A stretch of 64,000 nucleotides of DNA, taken from assembly GCA_964549105.1 (NCBI GenBank), contig CAZJTZ010000017.1, forward strand, positions 7,205 through 71,204, given 5' to 3'. This document shows, piece by piece, positions 32,648 to 41,881 of this stretch. The position numbers and the translations under genes are program-made. The notes under the pieces were generated by a model. It did not search any database and was not told the DNA's origin. It was given only the letters and a program-made list of their open reading frames with translations. Position 1 is the first letter of the stretch. The number at the start of each line of letters is the position of its first letter. This DNA comes from Hydrogenedens sp964549105 (GTDB taxonomy: Bacteria > Hydrogenedentota > Hydrogenedentia > Hydrogenedentales > Hydrogenedentaceae).

Positions 32648-33336
32648 AAATCGGTAATTCCGAGGGTAGAAAAGAACATTTCCCTACACTGATAGAGATT
32701 TATAAGACCTTATCCAAATTCTATGGTCCCACAAATTGGTGGCCCGGCGATAGTCCCTTTGAGATAGCAATCGGTGCAATACTCACGCAAAATACCGCAT
32801 GGACTAATGTAGAACGAGCCATTCAAGAATTAAAAAAGAAAAACTTACTTGACCCTCATAAAATTGTTAAATGCAAAAGAGATGTTTTAGAACAGGCAAT
32901 CCGTTCATCTGGATACTTTCGACAAAAAGCAGAGAAACTCATCATATTTTGTAATTACCTTATTGAAAAATATGGTGGAAAAATTGAAAATATGCGACAC
33001 AAAGATACAATTATTTTAAGAGAAGAATTACTAAACTTAAAAGGAATAGGTCCTGAAACAGCAGACGATATTTTGCTCTATTCGTGTGAACATCCTGTCT
33101 TTGTAATTGACGCCTATACCCGTAGAATATTTTCAAGACATGGGATTCTGGACGAAAAACTGAAATATGAAAAAATACAAGAAATTTTTCATAAACATTT
33201 GCCAGATGATGTTTATGTTTACAAAGAATATCATGGACTTATTGTTTGGACAGGTAAAGATTTTTGTAGAAAAATACCTAAATGTTCATCATGTCCACTA
33301 AACAAATATCCAATTGTAAATCATGATTTTATATAA
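32644..33336 (+). CDS. HhH-GPD DNA glycosylase (endonuclease III / MagIII-like)
   Basis: Base-excision repair enzyme of the endonuclease III superfamily, 230 residues. The ATG at 32644 overlaps the stop of the methyltransferase gene. Seen: AIGAILTQNTAWTNVE (family ILTQ pattern), helix-hairpin-helix LKGIGPETAD (132-141), and catalytic D156 in FVIDAYTRR. The position of the endonuclease III catalytic Lys is Glu138, as in mono-functional MagIII-type 3-methyladenine glycosylases. Only three Cys are visible at the C-terminal cluster site (C208, C214, C217), so a normal 4Fe-4S cluster is doubtful. Alkylated-base removal is the most likely role. Confidence 0.85.
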   Translation: MKIGNSEGRKEHFPTLIEIYKTLSKFYGPTNWWPGDSPFEIAIGAILTQNTAWTNVERAIQELKKKNLLDPHKIVKCKRDVLEQAIRSSGYFRQKAEKLIIFCNYLIEKYGGKIENMRHKDTIILREELLNLKGIGPETADDILLYSCEHPVFVIDAYTRRIFSRHGILDEKLKYEKIQEIFHKHLPDDVYVYKEYHGLIVWTGKDFCRKIPKCSSCPLNKYPIVNHDFI

Positions 33337-33486
33337 AATATTTGAATTATCTGCCATATAAATGTTATAATAAAAAAACTTTTGTTTATCCTTTTGATTC
33401 ATTCCCAAAAAGAATAAGTCTAAAACTATAAAAACAGTAAGAATAATAATTCTACAACAATAATTTAACAATAAGGAGAAAAATAT

Positions 33487-34527
33487 ATGCCATTAGTTCC
33501 GATGAGACAAATACTTGATGAAGCAGCCAAAGGTGGATACGGTGTTGGAGCGTTTAATGTAAACAATATGGAGCAGATACAAGCAATTATGCAGGCTGCA
33601 AACGATACAAACAGTCCTGTAATTATTCAGGCAAGCCGAGGTGCTTTAAAATACAGCAAGATGATTTATTTAAAGAAATTGATGGAAGCAGCGGCAGAGG
33701 AATATCCTCATATACCAGTTGCACTACATTTAGACCATGGAAACAGTGTCGAAACCTGTCTACAAGCAATAGCCCTTGGCTTCACCTCAGTTATGATTGA
33801 TGGTTCCTTAAAAGAAAATGGAAAAGAAAAGAATACTTATAAGGAAAATCTTGAAATAACAAAGAAAGTCGTAGAGTTGGCACATCCGTTAGGAGTCACT
33901 GTGGAAGCAGAATTAGGCTGCCTGGGTGGAATTGAAGATGGTCATGGCGCAGGCTTGACAGATAAAGAACTTCAAGATTTCTTAACAGACCCCGCAGAAG
34001 CAGAAGCATTTGTGCAAGAGACAAAGGTAGATGCACTCGCAGTAGCCATTGGAACAAGTCATGGTGCCTATAAGTCTACGATTAAAGACCCTAAAACGGG
34101 AGAAGTATTACCGCCGAAACTTGCGATGGAAAGAATTATAGAAATACACAAAAGAATGCCAAATTGCCACATGGTAATGCACGGTTCAAGTTCTGTCCCT
34201 CAATCATTGGTAGATATTGTAAACAAGTATGGTGGAAAAATGCCAGGAACAAAGGGAATCCCTATTGAACAAATTCAAGAAGGCATCAAGAACGGTGTTC
34301 GTAAAATTAATGTTGATACAGATAGCCGTCTTGCAATGACAGGGGCAATTCGTAAGGTATTATGGGAAACCCCAGAAAAATTTGACCCCAGAGACTACTT
34401 AAAACCCGCCAGAGAAGCCGCTTATCAAGTCTATGTGGAAAGAATGAATGCGTTCGGACAAGCCGGTCATGCAGGTGATTATAAGCCTGTTACCCTTGAA
34501 TACATGAAATCATTTTATAAAAAATAA
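33487..34527 (+). CDS. fba: Class II fructose-bisphosphate aldolase
   Basis: Zinc-dependent aldolase interconverting fructose 1,6-bisphosphate with glyceraldehyde 3-phosphate and dihydroxyacetone phosphate. The 346 residues include the metal-binding HLDHG, VEAELG with the acidic ligand, IGTSHGAYK, VMHGSSSVP and NVDTDSRLAMT. AAGGAG precedes the ATG. The insert ending EDGHGAGLTD and the length fit the class IIB CbbA/FbaA group. It precedes glmS by 120 bases and likely has its own promoter. Confidence 0.96.
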   Translation: MPLVPMRQILDEAAKGGYGVGAFNVNNMEQIQAIMQAANDTNSPVIIQASRGALKYSKMIYLKKLMEAAAEEYPHIPVALHLDHGNSVETCLQAIALGFTSVMIDGSLKENGKEKNTYKENLEITKKVVELAHPLGVTVEAELGCLGGIEDGHGAGLTDKELQDFLTDPAEAEAFVQETKVDALAVAIGTSHGAYKSTIKDPKTGEVLPPKLAMERIIEIHKRMPNCHMVMHGSSSVPQSLVDIVNKYGGKMPGTKGIPIEQIQEGIKNGVRKINVDTDSRLAMTGAIRKVLWETPEKFDPRDYLKPAREAAYQVYVERMNAFGQAGHAGDYKPVTLEYMKSFYKK

Positions 34528-34647
34528 CTTTTATTTTTTATTAATAGCCTCTATACAGAACCGTAGACATATCTAAAATAATTCCACGAAGTTTGGTGGT
34601 TTGTAAATTTTAGAGATAAAAAATAATTAAAGAAAGGAGTTCTTTAA

Positions 34648-36483
34648 ATGTGTGGAATTGTCGGTTATATTGGTCCTAAAAATGCAGTAGAAGTAATTCT
34701 TTCGGGTTTACATCGCTTAGAATATCGTGGCTATGACTCTGCAGGTATTGCAGTTGTAAACGAAAAGGGTCTGGAACATGTTAAAAGTGTTGGTAAACTT
34801 AAAATCCTTGACGCAAAATTAGAACAGCATCCCATTAAAGGTGGTTTAGGTATAGGACATACACGCTGGGCTACGCATGGTGAACCGTCGGAGGTAAATT
34901 CACACCCTCATTTTGATATGAATATGGAAATTGCCGTTGTTCACAATGGGATTATTGAAAATTTTCATGAACTCAGAGAGCAGTTGGAATCAGAAGGCGT
35001 CAAATTTAGAAGTCAAACAGATACAGAAACGATTGTTCATCTCGTTAGAAAATATTACAATGGGGATTTATTCAAAGCGGTTCAAAGAGCATTGAAAGAT
35101 TTAAAAGGTGCTTATGCCATTGGAGTTATATGCAAAAATAATCCGGATGTATTAATTGCTGCAAGAAATGGTAGCCCCCTTATAGTAGGAATTGGTGAAG
35201 GTGAAGGATATATCGCTTCAGATGTACCAGCCATCATGAAATATACCCGAAAAGTGATATACATTGATAATGGGCATGTCTGTGAGATAAAGAGAGACAC
35301 TGTTTGTATTGAAGATATAGATGGCAATTCCATTCCTGTTCATGTTCATAATGTAGAGTGGGATGATGCCGCCGCAGAGAAAGAAGGTTATCCCCACTTT
35401 ATGTTAAAAGAAATCTTCCAGCAGGCAGAAGTGCTACAAAGCACCCTTCGTGGACGTGTGGATGAAGGTTTGGATGAAGTAAAACTTCGGGATATGAATA
35501 TTTCTGAAGAAGAATTGAAAAAATGTCAGAAAATATTTGTAGTTGCATGCGGAACAGCCTGGCATGCAGGAATGGTGGGTAAATATTTAATAGAGAAATT
35601 TGCCCGGGTTCCAGTGGAGTTAGATTTAGCCTCTGAATTTCGATATAGAGACCCAATTATACCACCCAACACCATTTTGATTGCGGTGTCTCAATCAGGT
35701 GAGACAGCAGATACACTGGAAGCAATTCGCATTGCGAAAAGTCGTGGTGCCAAAGTTGCTTCCATCGTCAATGTAGTGGGTTCAAGTGTGGCTCGTGAAT
35801 CCCATGGCGTTATCTATCAGCAAGCCGGTCCTGAGATAGGTGTGGCTTCAACGAAGGCATATACTTCCCAATGTATGTGTTTTGTCCTGTTTACTATATG
35901 GTTAGGGCAAATTCGGGGCACCTTGACAAAAGCACAGGCAAAGGAAATGATTACTCAACTACGGACTATTCCAGGTAAAGTGGACCATGTATTGAAAAAT
36001 CATGATAAAGTTAAAGAATTAGCCAAACGCTCAGAATATAAAGATGCTCAGGGTTGCTTCTATTTAGGCAGAAATTTTAATTTTCCGAGTGCATTGGAAG
36101 GTGCCTTAAAATTAAAAGAAATTAGTTATATCCATGCGGAAGGATATGCCGCTGGTGAAATGAAACACGGTCCCATTGCATTAGTTACGGAAACATTCCC
36201 CGTTATTTGTGTTGCAGTGAAAGGGGATACTTATGAAAAGATGGTTTCCAATATTCAAGAGATTAAGGCTCGTAGGGGGTTGGTGGTGAGCATAGCGACC
36301 GAAGGCGATGAGGATATTGTCGCACATAGTCGAGATGTAATCTATATACCTGAATGTTACGAGCCATTTAGCCCAATAGTGGTAGCGGTGCCATTACAAC
36401 TTTTTGCGTATTATGTGGCAGTAAATCGTGGATGTGATGTAGACCAACCACGAAATTTAGCAAAGAGCGTTACTGTAGAATAA
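34648..36483 (+). CDS. glmS: Glutamine-fructose-6-phosphate aminotransferase
   Basis: Makes glucosamine 6-phosphate from fructose 6-phosphate and glutamine, the first step to peptidoglycan and lipid A amino sugars. The 611 residues start MCGIVGYIG, with Cys2 as glutaminase nucleophile. HTRWATHG and VHNGIIENF complete that domain (1-220). Two SIS sugar-isomerase domains follow (CGTAWHAG, VSQSGETADTLEAI, EGYAAGEMKHGP), ending in PRNLAKSVTVE. AAAGGAG lies ahead of the ATG. The leader was inspected for a glmS ribozyme; none is apparent. Confidence 0.98.
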   Translation: MCGIVGYIGPKNAVEVILSGLHRLEYRGYDSAGIAVVNEKGLEHVKSVGKLKILDAKLEQHPIKGGLGIGHTRWATHGEPSEVNSHPHFDMNMEIAVVHNGIIENFHELREQLESEGVKFRSQTDTETIVHLVRKYYNGDLFKAVQRALKDLKGAYAIGVICKNNPDVLIAARNGSPLIVGIGEGEGYIASDVPAIMKYTRKVIYIDNGHVCEIKRDTVCIEDIDGNSIPVHVHNVEWDDAAAEKEGYPHFMLKEIFQQAEVLQSTLRGRVDEGLDEVKLRDMNISEEELKKCQKIFVVACGTAWHAGMVGKYLIEKFARVPVELDLASEFRYRDPIIPPNTILIAVSQSGETADTLEAIRIAKSRGAKVASIVNVVGSSVARESHGVIYQQAGPEIGVASTKAYTSQCMCFVLFTIWLGQIRGTLTKAQAKEMITQLRTIPGKVDHVLKNHDKVKELAKRSEYKDAQGCFYLGRNFNFPSALEGALKLKEISYIHAEGYAAGEMKHGPIALVTETFPVICVAVKGDTYEKMVSNIQEIKARRGLVVSIATEGDEDIVAHSRDVIYIPECYEPFSPIVVAVPLQLFAYYVAVNRGCDVDQPRNLAKSVTVE

Positions 36484-36502
36484 AGTAGATTATTATAAAA
36501 AG

Positions 36503-36546
36503 AAATTGGCGAACCTTATTTATAGGCTCGCCAATTTTATTTTTAG
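36503..36546 (+). terminator. Rho-independent terminator of glmS
   Basis: AAATTGGCGA (36503-36512) pairs with TCGCCAATTT (36528-36537), then a T-rich tract. It lies 20 bases after glmS and may also serve the convergent ahcY gene. Confidence 0.85.
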
Positions 36547-36566
36547 AATAGATAATATATTAAAAA

Positions 36567-38024
36567 TTAATAACGATAATAGTCAGGTTTGTAAGGTCCT
36601 TCTATCGGAACACCTATGTAATCCGCTTGTTTTTGATTCAAACGATCCAGCTTTGCTCCTAACTTTCCAAGATGTAAGCGTGCCACTTCTTCATCTAATT
36701 TTTTAGGTAAAGTATAGACTTTTCCTTTTTCATATTGTTCAGACTCAGTAAATAGTGCAATTTGAGCGAGGGTCTGGTTCGAGAATGAAGAGGACATTAC
36801 AAAGGAAGGATGTCCTGTTGCACAGCCAAGGTTTACTAATCTTCCACGCGCTAGAAGAATGATTTCTTTACCATCGGGGAAAATAAACTTATCTACTTGT
36901 GGTTTTATATTTTCTTCGCGAATGTTTTTTTGCGATTCCAGCCAGGATATATCAATTTCTGCGTCGAAGTGTCCTATATTGCAAAGAATGGCTCTGTGTT
37001 TCATTTTAATAATATGTTCTCCTCGAATTACATCACAGCAGCCCGTCGCAGTTACGAAAATATCACCGATGGAAGCAGCGTCTTCCATTTTCATCACTTC
37101 ATAACCTTCCATAGCCGCCTGTAAGGCACAGATAGGGTCAATTTCTGTAATAACGACTCTTGCCCCTAGACCACGCATGGCTTGTGCACATCCTTTGCCC
37201 ACATCACCATAACCTGCCACGACAACTGTTTTGCCAGCAATCATGACATCAGTAGCCCGTTTAATTCCATCACACAACGATTCTCTGCATCCGTAGAGGT
37301 TGTCAAATTTGGATTTGGTTACGGAGTCGTTTACATTCATAGCACGGGTAAGAAGTTTCCCTTCTTTCATCATTTGATAAAGTCTATGAACGCCTGTGGT
37401 TGTTTCTTCGGATAGACCTATCCAGTTTTCCGCAGTGCGATGCCAGCGTTCTGGGTCCTCCTGGTAAATCTGGTGTAATAAATTATCAACAATTTGAAGT
37501 TCTCTATGTCCATCACTAATAGGCGGTAATTTCCCATGTTTCTGTGCATACTCTTCTAATTCATAGCCGCGATGTATAAGTAGTGTTGCATCACCTCCAT
37601 CATCTACTATCATGTTGGGCGTTTCACTATTGGAAAAACACATCGCTTGATAAGTGCACCACCAATATTCTTCTAACGATTCTCCCTTCCATGCAAATAC
37701 AGGAGTTCCTGTGGCAACTATTGCAGCGGCTGCCTGGTCCTGTGTGGAGAAAATATTGCAGGAAGCCCAACGAACATCGGCACCCAATACTTTTAGCGTT
37801 TCTATGAGAACGGCTGTTTCGATGGTCATGTGAAGAGAACCCATGATACGAGCACCTTTGAGAGGTTTTTTTGCGGTATATCTTTCACGAATTGCCATAA
37901 GACCCGGCATCTCATGCTCTGCCAAATCAATTTCTTTTCTGCCCAGTTCTGCCAATTTAATATCTTTTATCTTGTAAGGCAAACCAGAATGGATTTTCGG
38001 GAAAGTTATTGCTGTTACTGCCAT
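36567..38024 (-). CDS. ahcY: Adenosylhomocysteinase
   Basis: NAD-dependent enzyme that splits S-adenosylhomocysteine into adenosine and homocysteine, completing the methylation cycle. The start chosen is the ATG at 38024 (MAVTAITFP) because AAAGGAG lies upstream; an in-frame ATG at 38051 has no such site. Seen: GSLHMTIETAVLIETL, the NAD motif GYGDVGKGCAQAMRGLGARV, HFDAEIDI, and the C-terminal KLDRLNQKQADYIGVP followed by GPYKPDYYRY, which reaches the neighbouring active site. The 485-residue length matches the long-insert bacterial form. Linked by function to the homocysteine methyltransferase 4 kb away. Confidence 0.97.
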   Translation of the reverse strand: MAVTAITFPKIHSGLPYKIKDIKLAELGRKEIDLAEHEMPGLMAIRERYTAKKPLKGARIMGSLHMTIETAVLIETLKVLGADVRWASCNIFSTQDQAAAAIVATGTPVFAWKGESLEEYWWCTYQAMCFSNSETPNMIVDDGGDATLLIHRGYELEEYAQKHGKLPPISDGHRELQIVDNLLHQIYQEDPERWHRTAENWIGLSEETTTGVHRLYQMMKEGKLLTRAMNVNDSVTKSKFDNLYGCRESLCDGIKRATDVMIAGKTVVVAGYGDVGKGCAQAMRGLGARVVITEIDPICALQAAMEGYEVMKMEDAASIGDIFVTATGCCDVIRGEHIIKMKHRAILCNIGHFDAEIDISWLESQKNIREENIKPQVDKFIFPDGKEIILLARGRLVNLGCATGHPSFVMSSSFSNQTLAQIALFTESEQYEKGKVYTLPKKLDEEVARLHLGKLGAKLDRLNQKQADYIGVPIEGPYKPDYYRY

Positions 38025-38055
38025 ATTAAAAACTCCTTTTTTAAGTTTCAAGGGT

Positions 38056-38096
38056 TAATTACCAAATAATGTAATTACCAGATATGGTAATTACCA
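38056..38096 (-). promoter_or_regulatory. Three phased direct repeats upstream of ahcY
   Basis: TAATTACCA occurs at 38056-38064, 38072-38080 and 38088-38096, exactly 16 bases apart. The last lies in the perfect palindrome TGGTAATTACCA (38085-38096). They are 32-72 bases upstream of the ahcY start, a fitting place for an operator array; the binding protein is unknown. Confidence 0.5.
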
Positions 38097-38153
38097 AATT
38101 GAAAAGTCTTATATATAGTTTAACCTATTTGGGGTCTCTCTTTCATGTTTAGA

Positions 38154-39755
38154 CTATTGGAAAGTGATGTTACTAAAGTAGGCTATTCCCTTACTCTTTT
38201 CTTGACTGGGTGCCACTTCAATTGTAATGGTATGTTGGCTACCGCCCCATTTTTCAATGTTTATAGATAGGGGTGTCCAATCTGTATTCTGAATGTTTTG
38301 TTCAAATTCTACTCGATAATCTATCCTTAAACGAAGTAGAAAAGGGTTGTCCGCTGTGGCACAGGTCTCGATTACTAATTGCTTTGTATTCTGGGGGATT
38401 GCAGAGGAGTATTTAAGCATGGCTGGAACCCCGCCTTCTGGTGGAGCGACAATTAAGACTTTTTCTTTATTCAATTTGTTGTCAAAGAGGCCTGTCTCTT
38501 CTGATTTTTTGCAGGACTTAACTTCCCAGATGGGATTCCATTCCTTTACCTTTTCTTTTGGGATTGGAGGGATAAATATTTCAGATTTGTTTATCCACTG
38601 TTCTAATGTGGCTGGGGGAGCAGGTTTTTGTATGGGTAGTTGATAGATATCATTTTCAACTTTCCCTCCTGCTTTAGTAATGACTTGTTCCGCAATGCGA
38701 ACAGATGCGTCTATAAGGGTTTCCCATGAATAATTTGTGAAGATGAATTTATTTTTGCTTACTTGTGGTAGATATTCTTTCCAGAATGGTTCTAAATTTG
38801 AAAATCCTTTCATACAACATAAAATACCCGCGGCAGAGGATGGATTGCAGTCAGCATCTTGACCACAACGGGTTGTAATTTCTAATGTTTTTTCCAGGTC
38901 TCCTTTCCCGTAAAGTAAGCCGATAGCAATATATGCACCATTAATTTTTGCATCAATGTTTACCAGATTGCCGGGTTCACAATCCACATCGTCCTGCCAC
39001 CTGTTTTCAACATATTCCCATGCTTTTAACCAGTCATCGGGGTATTCTTTGTAAGTGGTCAAGACACCTTCTATACATTTCCGATAAGTGCTTTCAGGGG
39101 GTAAGCAAGCAATCCCTGCTTTGACTACTTCCTCAACATTATTGTCTGTGAAGAAGGCAGATGAATACATACCTGCGATGTAGTAGCCTCCGTATAAGCC
39201 ATCGCCATAATTCATAATAGAGCCAAATATTTCTCCCAGCGAGTGCATTTCTTTGAACAGTCCAGGACAGATAATTCCGAAAAGGTCACTCTCAATCTGA
39301 AAATCAATGTCGTCTGCATGTAGGTTGAAACGGGGATGTCCGGATAAGGGTGGCATAATCCCATTCCTGACATTATCCCTACCTGCCCTATTTGCATGCC
39401 AGAGAGGATATTTCGATTCTGCAAATGCTTTCCCTGCTTGTTCATACGAGATATCCAATCCATTCTTTTCGAGCGCTTCCAAAAAAGTCATTTCTACATA
39501 CAGGTCATCCTGTCCAAAAGCCCTTTCTAATGAGTTAGAAGTCCATTGGTCCATAGGGTCAAGAATAGGAAGTCCATTAGAGCGAAATTCATATTTGTCT
39601 CCATAGGTTACACCAATCATCTGTCCTAACCACGCACCCTTACATTTATCCAGATATTTTTCACGACTCAGGGTTATAAGGTTGGGGTTCGTATCCTGAG
39701 CGAAAGAAGTAAAGGATAACAGGACAAGTAAAGGGACGGTTAAGTAGGATTTCAT
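38154..39755 (-). CDS. Secreted ADP-ribosylglycohydrolase-family protein
   Basis: Exported 533-residue protein with a signal peptide (MKSYLTVPLLVLLSFTSFAQ, likely cut near residue 18). An ADP-ribosylglycohydrolase (DraG/ARH-type) domain spans about 30-360: KCKGAWLGQMIGVTYGDKYEF at its start, the HADDIDFQIESD acidic segment, and CGQDADCNPSSAAG, equivalent to the metal-binding DADT loop. A C-terminal beta-rich domain of about 150 residues follows. Extracytoplasmic members are common in Planctomycetes and Bacteroidetes; substrates are mostly unknown, so true ADP-ribose removal is not certain. It lies 12 bases after thiH in the same direction. AAGGAG precedes the ATG. Confidence 0.85.
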   Translation of the reverse strand: MKSYLTVPLLVLLSFTSFAQDTNPNLITLSREKYLDKCKGAWLGQMIGVTYGDKYEFRSNGLPILDPMDQWTSNSLERAFGQDDLYVEMTFLEALEKNGLDISYEQAGKAFAESKYPLWHANRAGRDNVRNGIMPPLSGHPRFNLHADDIDFQIESDLFGIICPGLFKEMHSLGEIFGSIMNYGDGLYGGYYIAGMYSSAFFTDNNVEEVVKAGIACLPPESTYRKCIEGVLTTYKEYPDDWLKAWEYVENRWQDDVDCEPGNLVNIDAKINGAYIAIGLLYGKGDLEKTLEITTRCGQDADCNPSSAAGILCCMKGFSNLEPFWKEYLPQVSKNKFIFTNYSWETLIDASVRIAEQVITKAGGKVENDIYQLPIQKPAPPATLEQWINKSEIFIPPIPKEKVKEWNPIWEVKSCKKSEETGLFDNKLNKEKVLIVAPPEGGVPAMLKYSSAIPQNTKQLVIETCATADNPFLLRLRIDYRVEFEQNIQNTDWTPLSINIEKWGGSQHTITIEVAPSQEKSKGIAYFSNITFQ

Positions 39756-39767
39756 AGATTTTTCTCC

Positions 39768-40934
39768 TTATCCATTGGTTGTTTTTATAAATCCGGGTTC
39801 AAAGTCAACCCATACAGGGTCATAACCCTTCTGTTTTATTGTATGGACCACTTCTTCTACGGAACGATAGTCGTCAATCTCAAATTGTTCAAGGACAGGT
39901 CGTTGAGTTGCTTCTACATCATGGAATACCTTATATCCCCCTGGACGCGTCGAGGAACCAGCACTAATGGAGGTAATGCCCAGAGGGATTAAATTATCTC
40001 GAATTTCAGCGCTTTCTCGTGTGCTTATATTGAAAGGAGAACGGGGAAGGAAAAGACGCATAGCCGTTATGATTTGAACAAGTTCGTTAAGATTGACGAT
40101 ATGAGGAACATTAAAACGCGGCGGGGTATGTTTTAATCGTGGGAAAGAAACAGATACAAGGCTTTGCCAGCAAACTTTTTGAAGATACTTAGCATGTAAA
40201 GCAAGCCAGACAACATCATATTGCCAATCACTTAAGCCTAACAATGCGCCACAGGTAAGACGGCGTATTCCGGCTCTACCTGCTTTTTCCAGAGCATCCA
40301 GACGATACTTAAAATCCTTTTTCTTTCCAGCAAGGTGGACTTTGTCGTAAACTTCTCTGTCATAAGTTTCCATGTAAAGAGTAACCCCTTCGGTCCCGTT
40401 TTCAACGAGTTGAGTATACTGGGGTTCATCCATTGAATAGACTTCAACGCTTACGGATTTGAAATATTCCTTTGCAATAGCCACTGCTTTACAAATGTAG
40501 TCTATCCCGGTTCTTTTAGGGGCATCCCCGGTCAGAAGTAAAACAGTCTGAATGCCTCTACTGCTTAGTTCTATACATTCTTCTCTAATTTGTTCTTCTG
40601 TGAGGGCAACCCGTTTTTCATGAATTCCTGCATGGGAAGCAAAGCAACAATATGCACAGTCTGACGCACAAAGATTTGACAGGTAAATCGGAGCATAGAG
40701 GGATAGGGTTCTACCAAAATACTGTCTGGTCAAATGATGTGCCTTCTGGGCAATCTGTTCAATGAAAGGGGTTGCTTTGGGTGATAAAAGGGCAATGAAA
40801 TCTTTTACAAAAAGATTTTCTTTCTCTAATGCTGCCAAAACATCGTCTTCTGTAATTTGGCTATATAAATCGGCTATTCGGTCTTTACGCCAATTTTGAA
40901 GTATTTCTAAAAAAGAGTAGGGAGTTATTTTCAT
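39768..40934 (-). CDS. thiH: 2-iminoacetate synthase ThiH
   Basis: Radical-SAM enzyme that cleaves tyrosine to dehydroglycine for the thiazole ring of thiamine in anaerobic-type synthesis. The 388-residue protein has the cluster motif C89-ASD-C93-AY-C96, followed by SHAGIHEKRVALTEEQI and VLLLTGDAPKRTGIDYI. The C-terminal GYDPVWVDFEPGF matches ThiH. The related HydG is longer and has an extra Cys cluster, which is absent. It follows thiG by 25 bases in one operon, which supports ThiH. Confidence 0.92.
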   Translation of the reverse strand: MKITPYSFLEILQNWRKDRIADLYSQITEDDVLAALEKENLFVKDFIALLSPKATPFIEQIAQKAHHLTRQYFGRTLSLYAPIYLSNLCASDCAYCCFASHAGIHEKRVALTEEQIREECIELSSRGIQTVLLLTGDAPKRTGIDYICKAVAIAKEYFKSVSVEVYSMDEPQYTQLVENGTEGVTLYMETYDREVYDKVHLAGKKKDFKYRLDALEKAGRAGIRRLTCGALLGLSDWQYDVVWLALHAKYLQKVCWQSLVSVSFPRLKHTPPRFNVPHIVNLNELVQIITAMRLFLPRSPFNISTRESAEIRDNLIPLGITSISAGSSTRPGGYKVFHDVEATQRPVLEQFEIDDYRSVEEVVHTIKQKGYDPVWVDFEPGFIKTTNG

Positions 40935-40959
40935 ATTGCATCAAAAATATAGTTAAGGG

Positions 40960-41781
40960 TTATTGGTTAGAAGTGAATAAGAACCCCGTTAAGGGAGAAG
41001 AGGCTTCGGCTGTTTCCCGTTGAGGTCCCAAGCCTGCATGGAAGGCTAATCTGCCTGCTTCGGTTGCTAAACGGAAAGCAAGTGCCATTTTTTCATGGTC
41101 CTGGGCGTCTGCAAGTGCTGTGTTTACAAGGACAGCGTCAGCACCCATTTCCATAGCCTCTGCTGCATGGGAAGATGCACCTAAACCTGCGTCAACGACC
41201 ACAGGTATGTTGGACTCTTCAATAATTATTCTTATCAATTCTTTCGTCTTTAAGCCTTTATTACTGCCGATAGGTGAACCTAAGGGCATTATAGTGGCTG
41301 TTCCTAATGCTTCTAATTTTTTTGCTAAAATGGGGTCTGCCTGAATATAAGGGAGAACAACAAAACCATCTTTGATTAATAATTCGGCTGCTTTAAGTGT
41401 TTCAATCGGGTCAGGGATAAGATACCTGGGTTCGGGAGTTATCTCCAATTTTACCCAGGGTTCCAATCCTGCGGCTCGCGCAATTCGTGCCAACTTTAAT
41501 GCTTCTTCAGCGGTTCGTGCACCACTAGTATTAGGTAAGATAAGCACTTCTTTCGGGTTGAGAACAGAAAGAATACTGTCGTTTTCAGGGTTTTTCAAGT
41601 CAACTCTTCTTAATGCAACGGTTACAATTTCAGTGCCTGATGCTTTTATCGCTTTTCGTAATGCCTCTGCCGATGGAAACTTACCCGTACCAATAAGTAA
41701 TCGGGAATGAAATTTCCTGCCTGCTATAATTAAAGTGTCATCATAGTTATTAAAAGATAAACTAATATCCGTTTCTCTCAT
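40960..41781 (-). CDS. thiG: Thiazole synthase ThiG
   Basis: TIM-barrel enzyme that joins 1-deoxyxylulose 5-phosphate, dehydroglycine and ThiS-thiocarboxylate into thiamine thiazole. The 273 residues start with an extra 20-residue lead, then GRKFHSRLLIGTGKFPS. Catalytic K111 lies in PWVKLEI. Phosphate-binding segments PLGSPIGSNKGLKT and VDAGLGASSHAAEAMEMG are intact, as is DAVLVNTALADA. It heads the thiG-thiH operon. ThiS, ThiF and ThiC are not in the window, and no TPP-riboswitch sequence is seen upstream. Confidence 0.96.
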   Translation of the reverse strand: MRETDISLSFNNYDDTLIIAGRKFHSRLLIGTGKFPSAEALRKAIKASGTEIVTVALRRVDLKNPENDSILSVLNPKEVLILPNTSGARTAEEALKLARIARAAGLEPWVKLEITPEPRYLIPDPIETLKAAELLIKDGFVVLPYIQADPILAKKLEALGTATIMPLGSPIGSNKGLKTKELIRIIIEESNIPVVVDAGLGASSHAAEAMEMGADAVLVNTALADAQDHEKMALAFRLATEAGRLAFHAGLGPQRETAEASSPLTGFLFTSNQ

Positions 41782-41881
41782 TTTATTTGCCTTATTTAAA
41801 AATACTTTCTATATTAAACAACGAAATCTGGATTATCATTCTCTATTATATTTTATCAAAAATTCAGGTAAGAGGGGTATG

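Noticed and set aside
34528..34647. glmS ribozyme ahead of glmS
   Set aside because: The 120-base leader shows no ribozyme core sequence; it is AT-rich with only a ribosome-binding site.
41782..41881. TPP riboswitch ahead of thiG
   Set aside because: The conserved CUGAGA and ACCUGAUCUGGAUAAU-type elements are absent on the minus strand.
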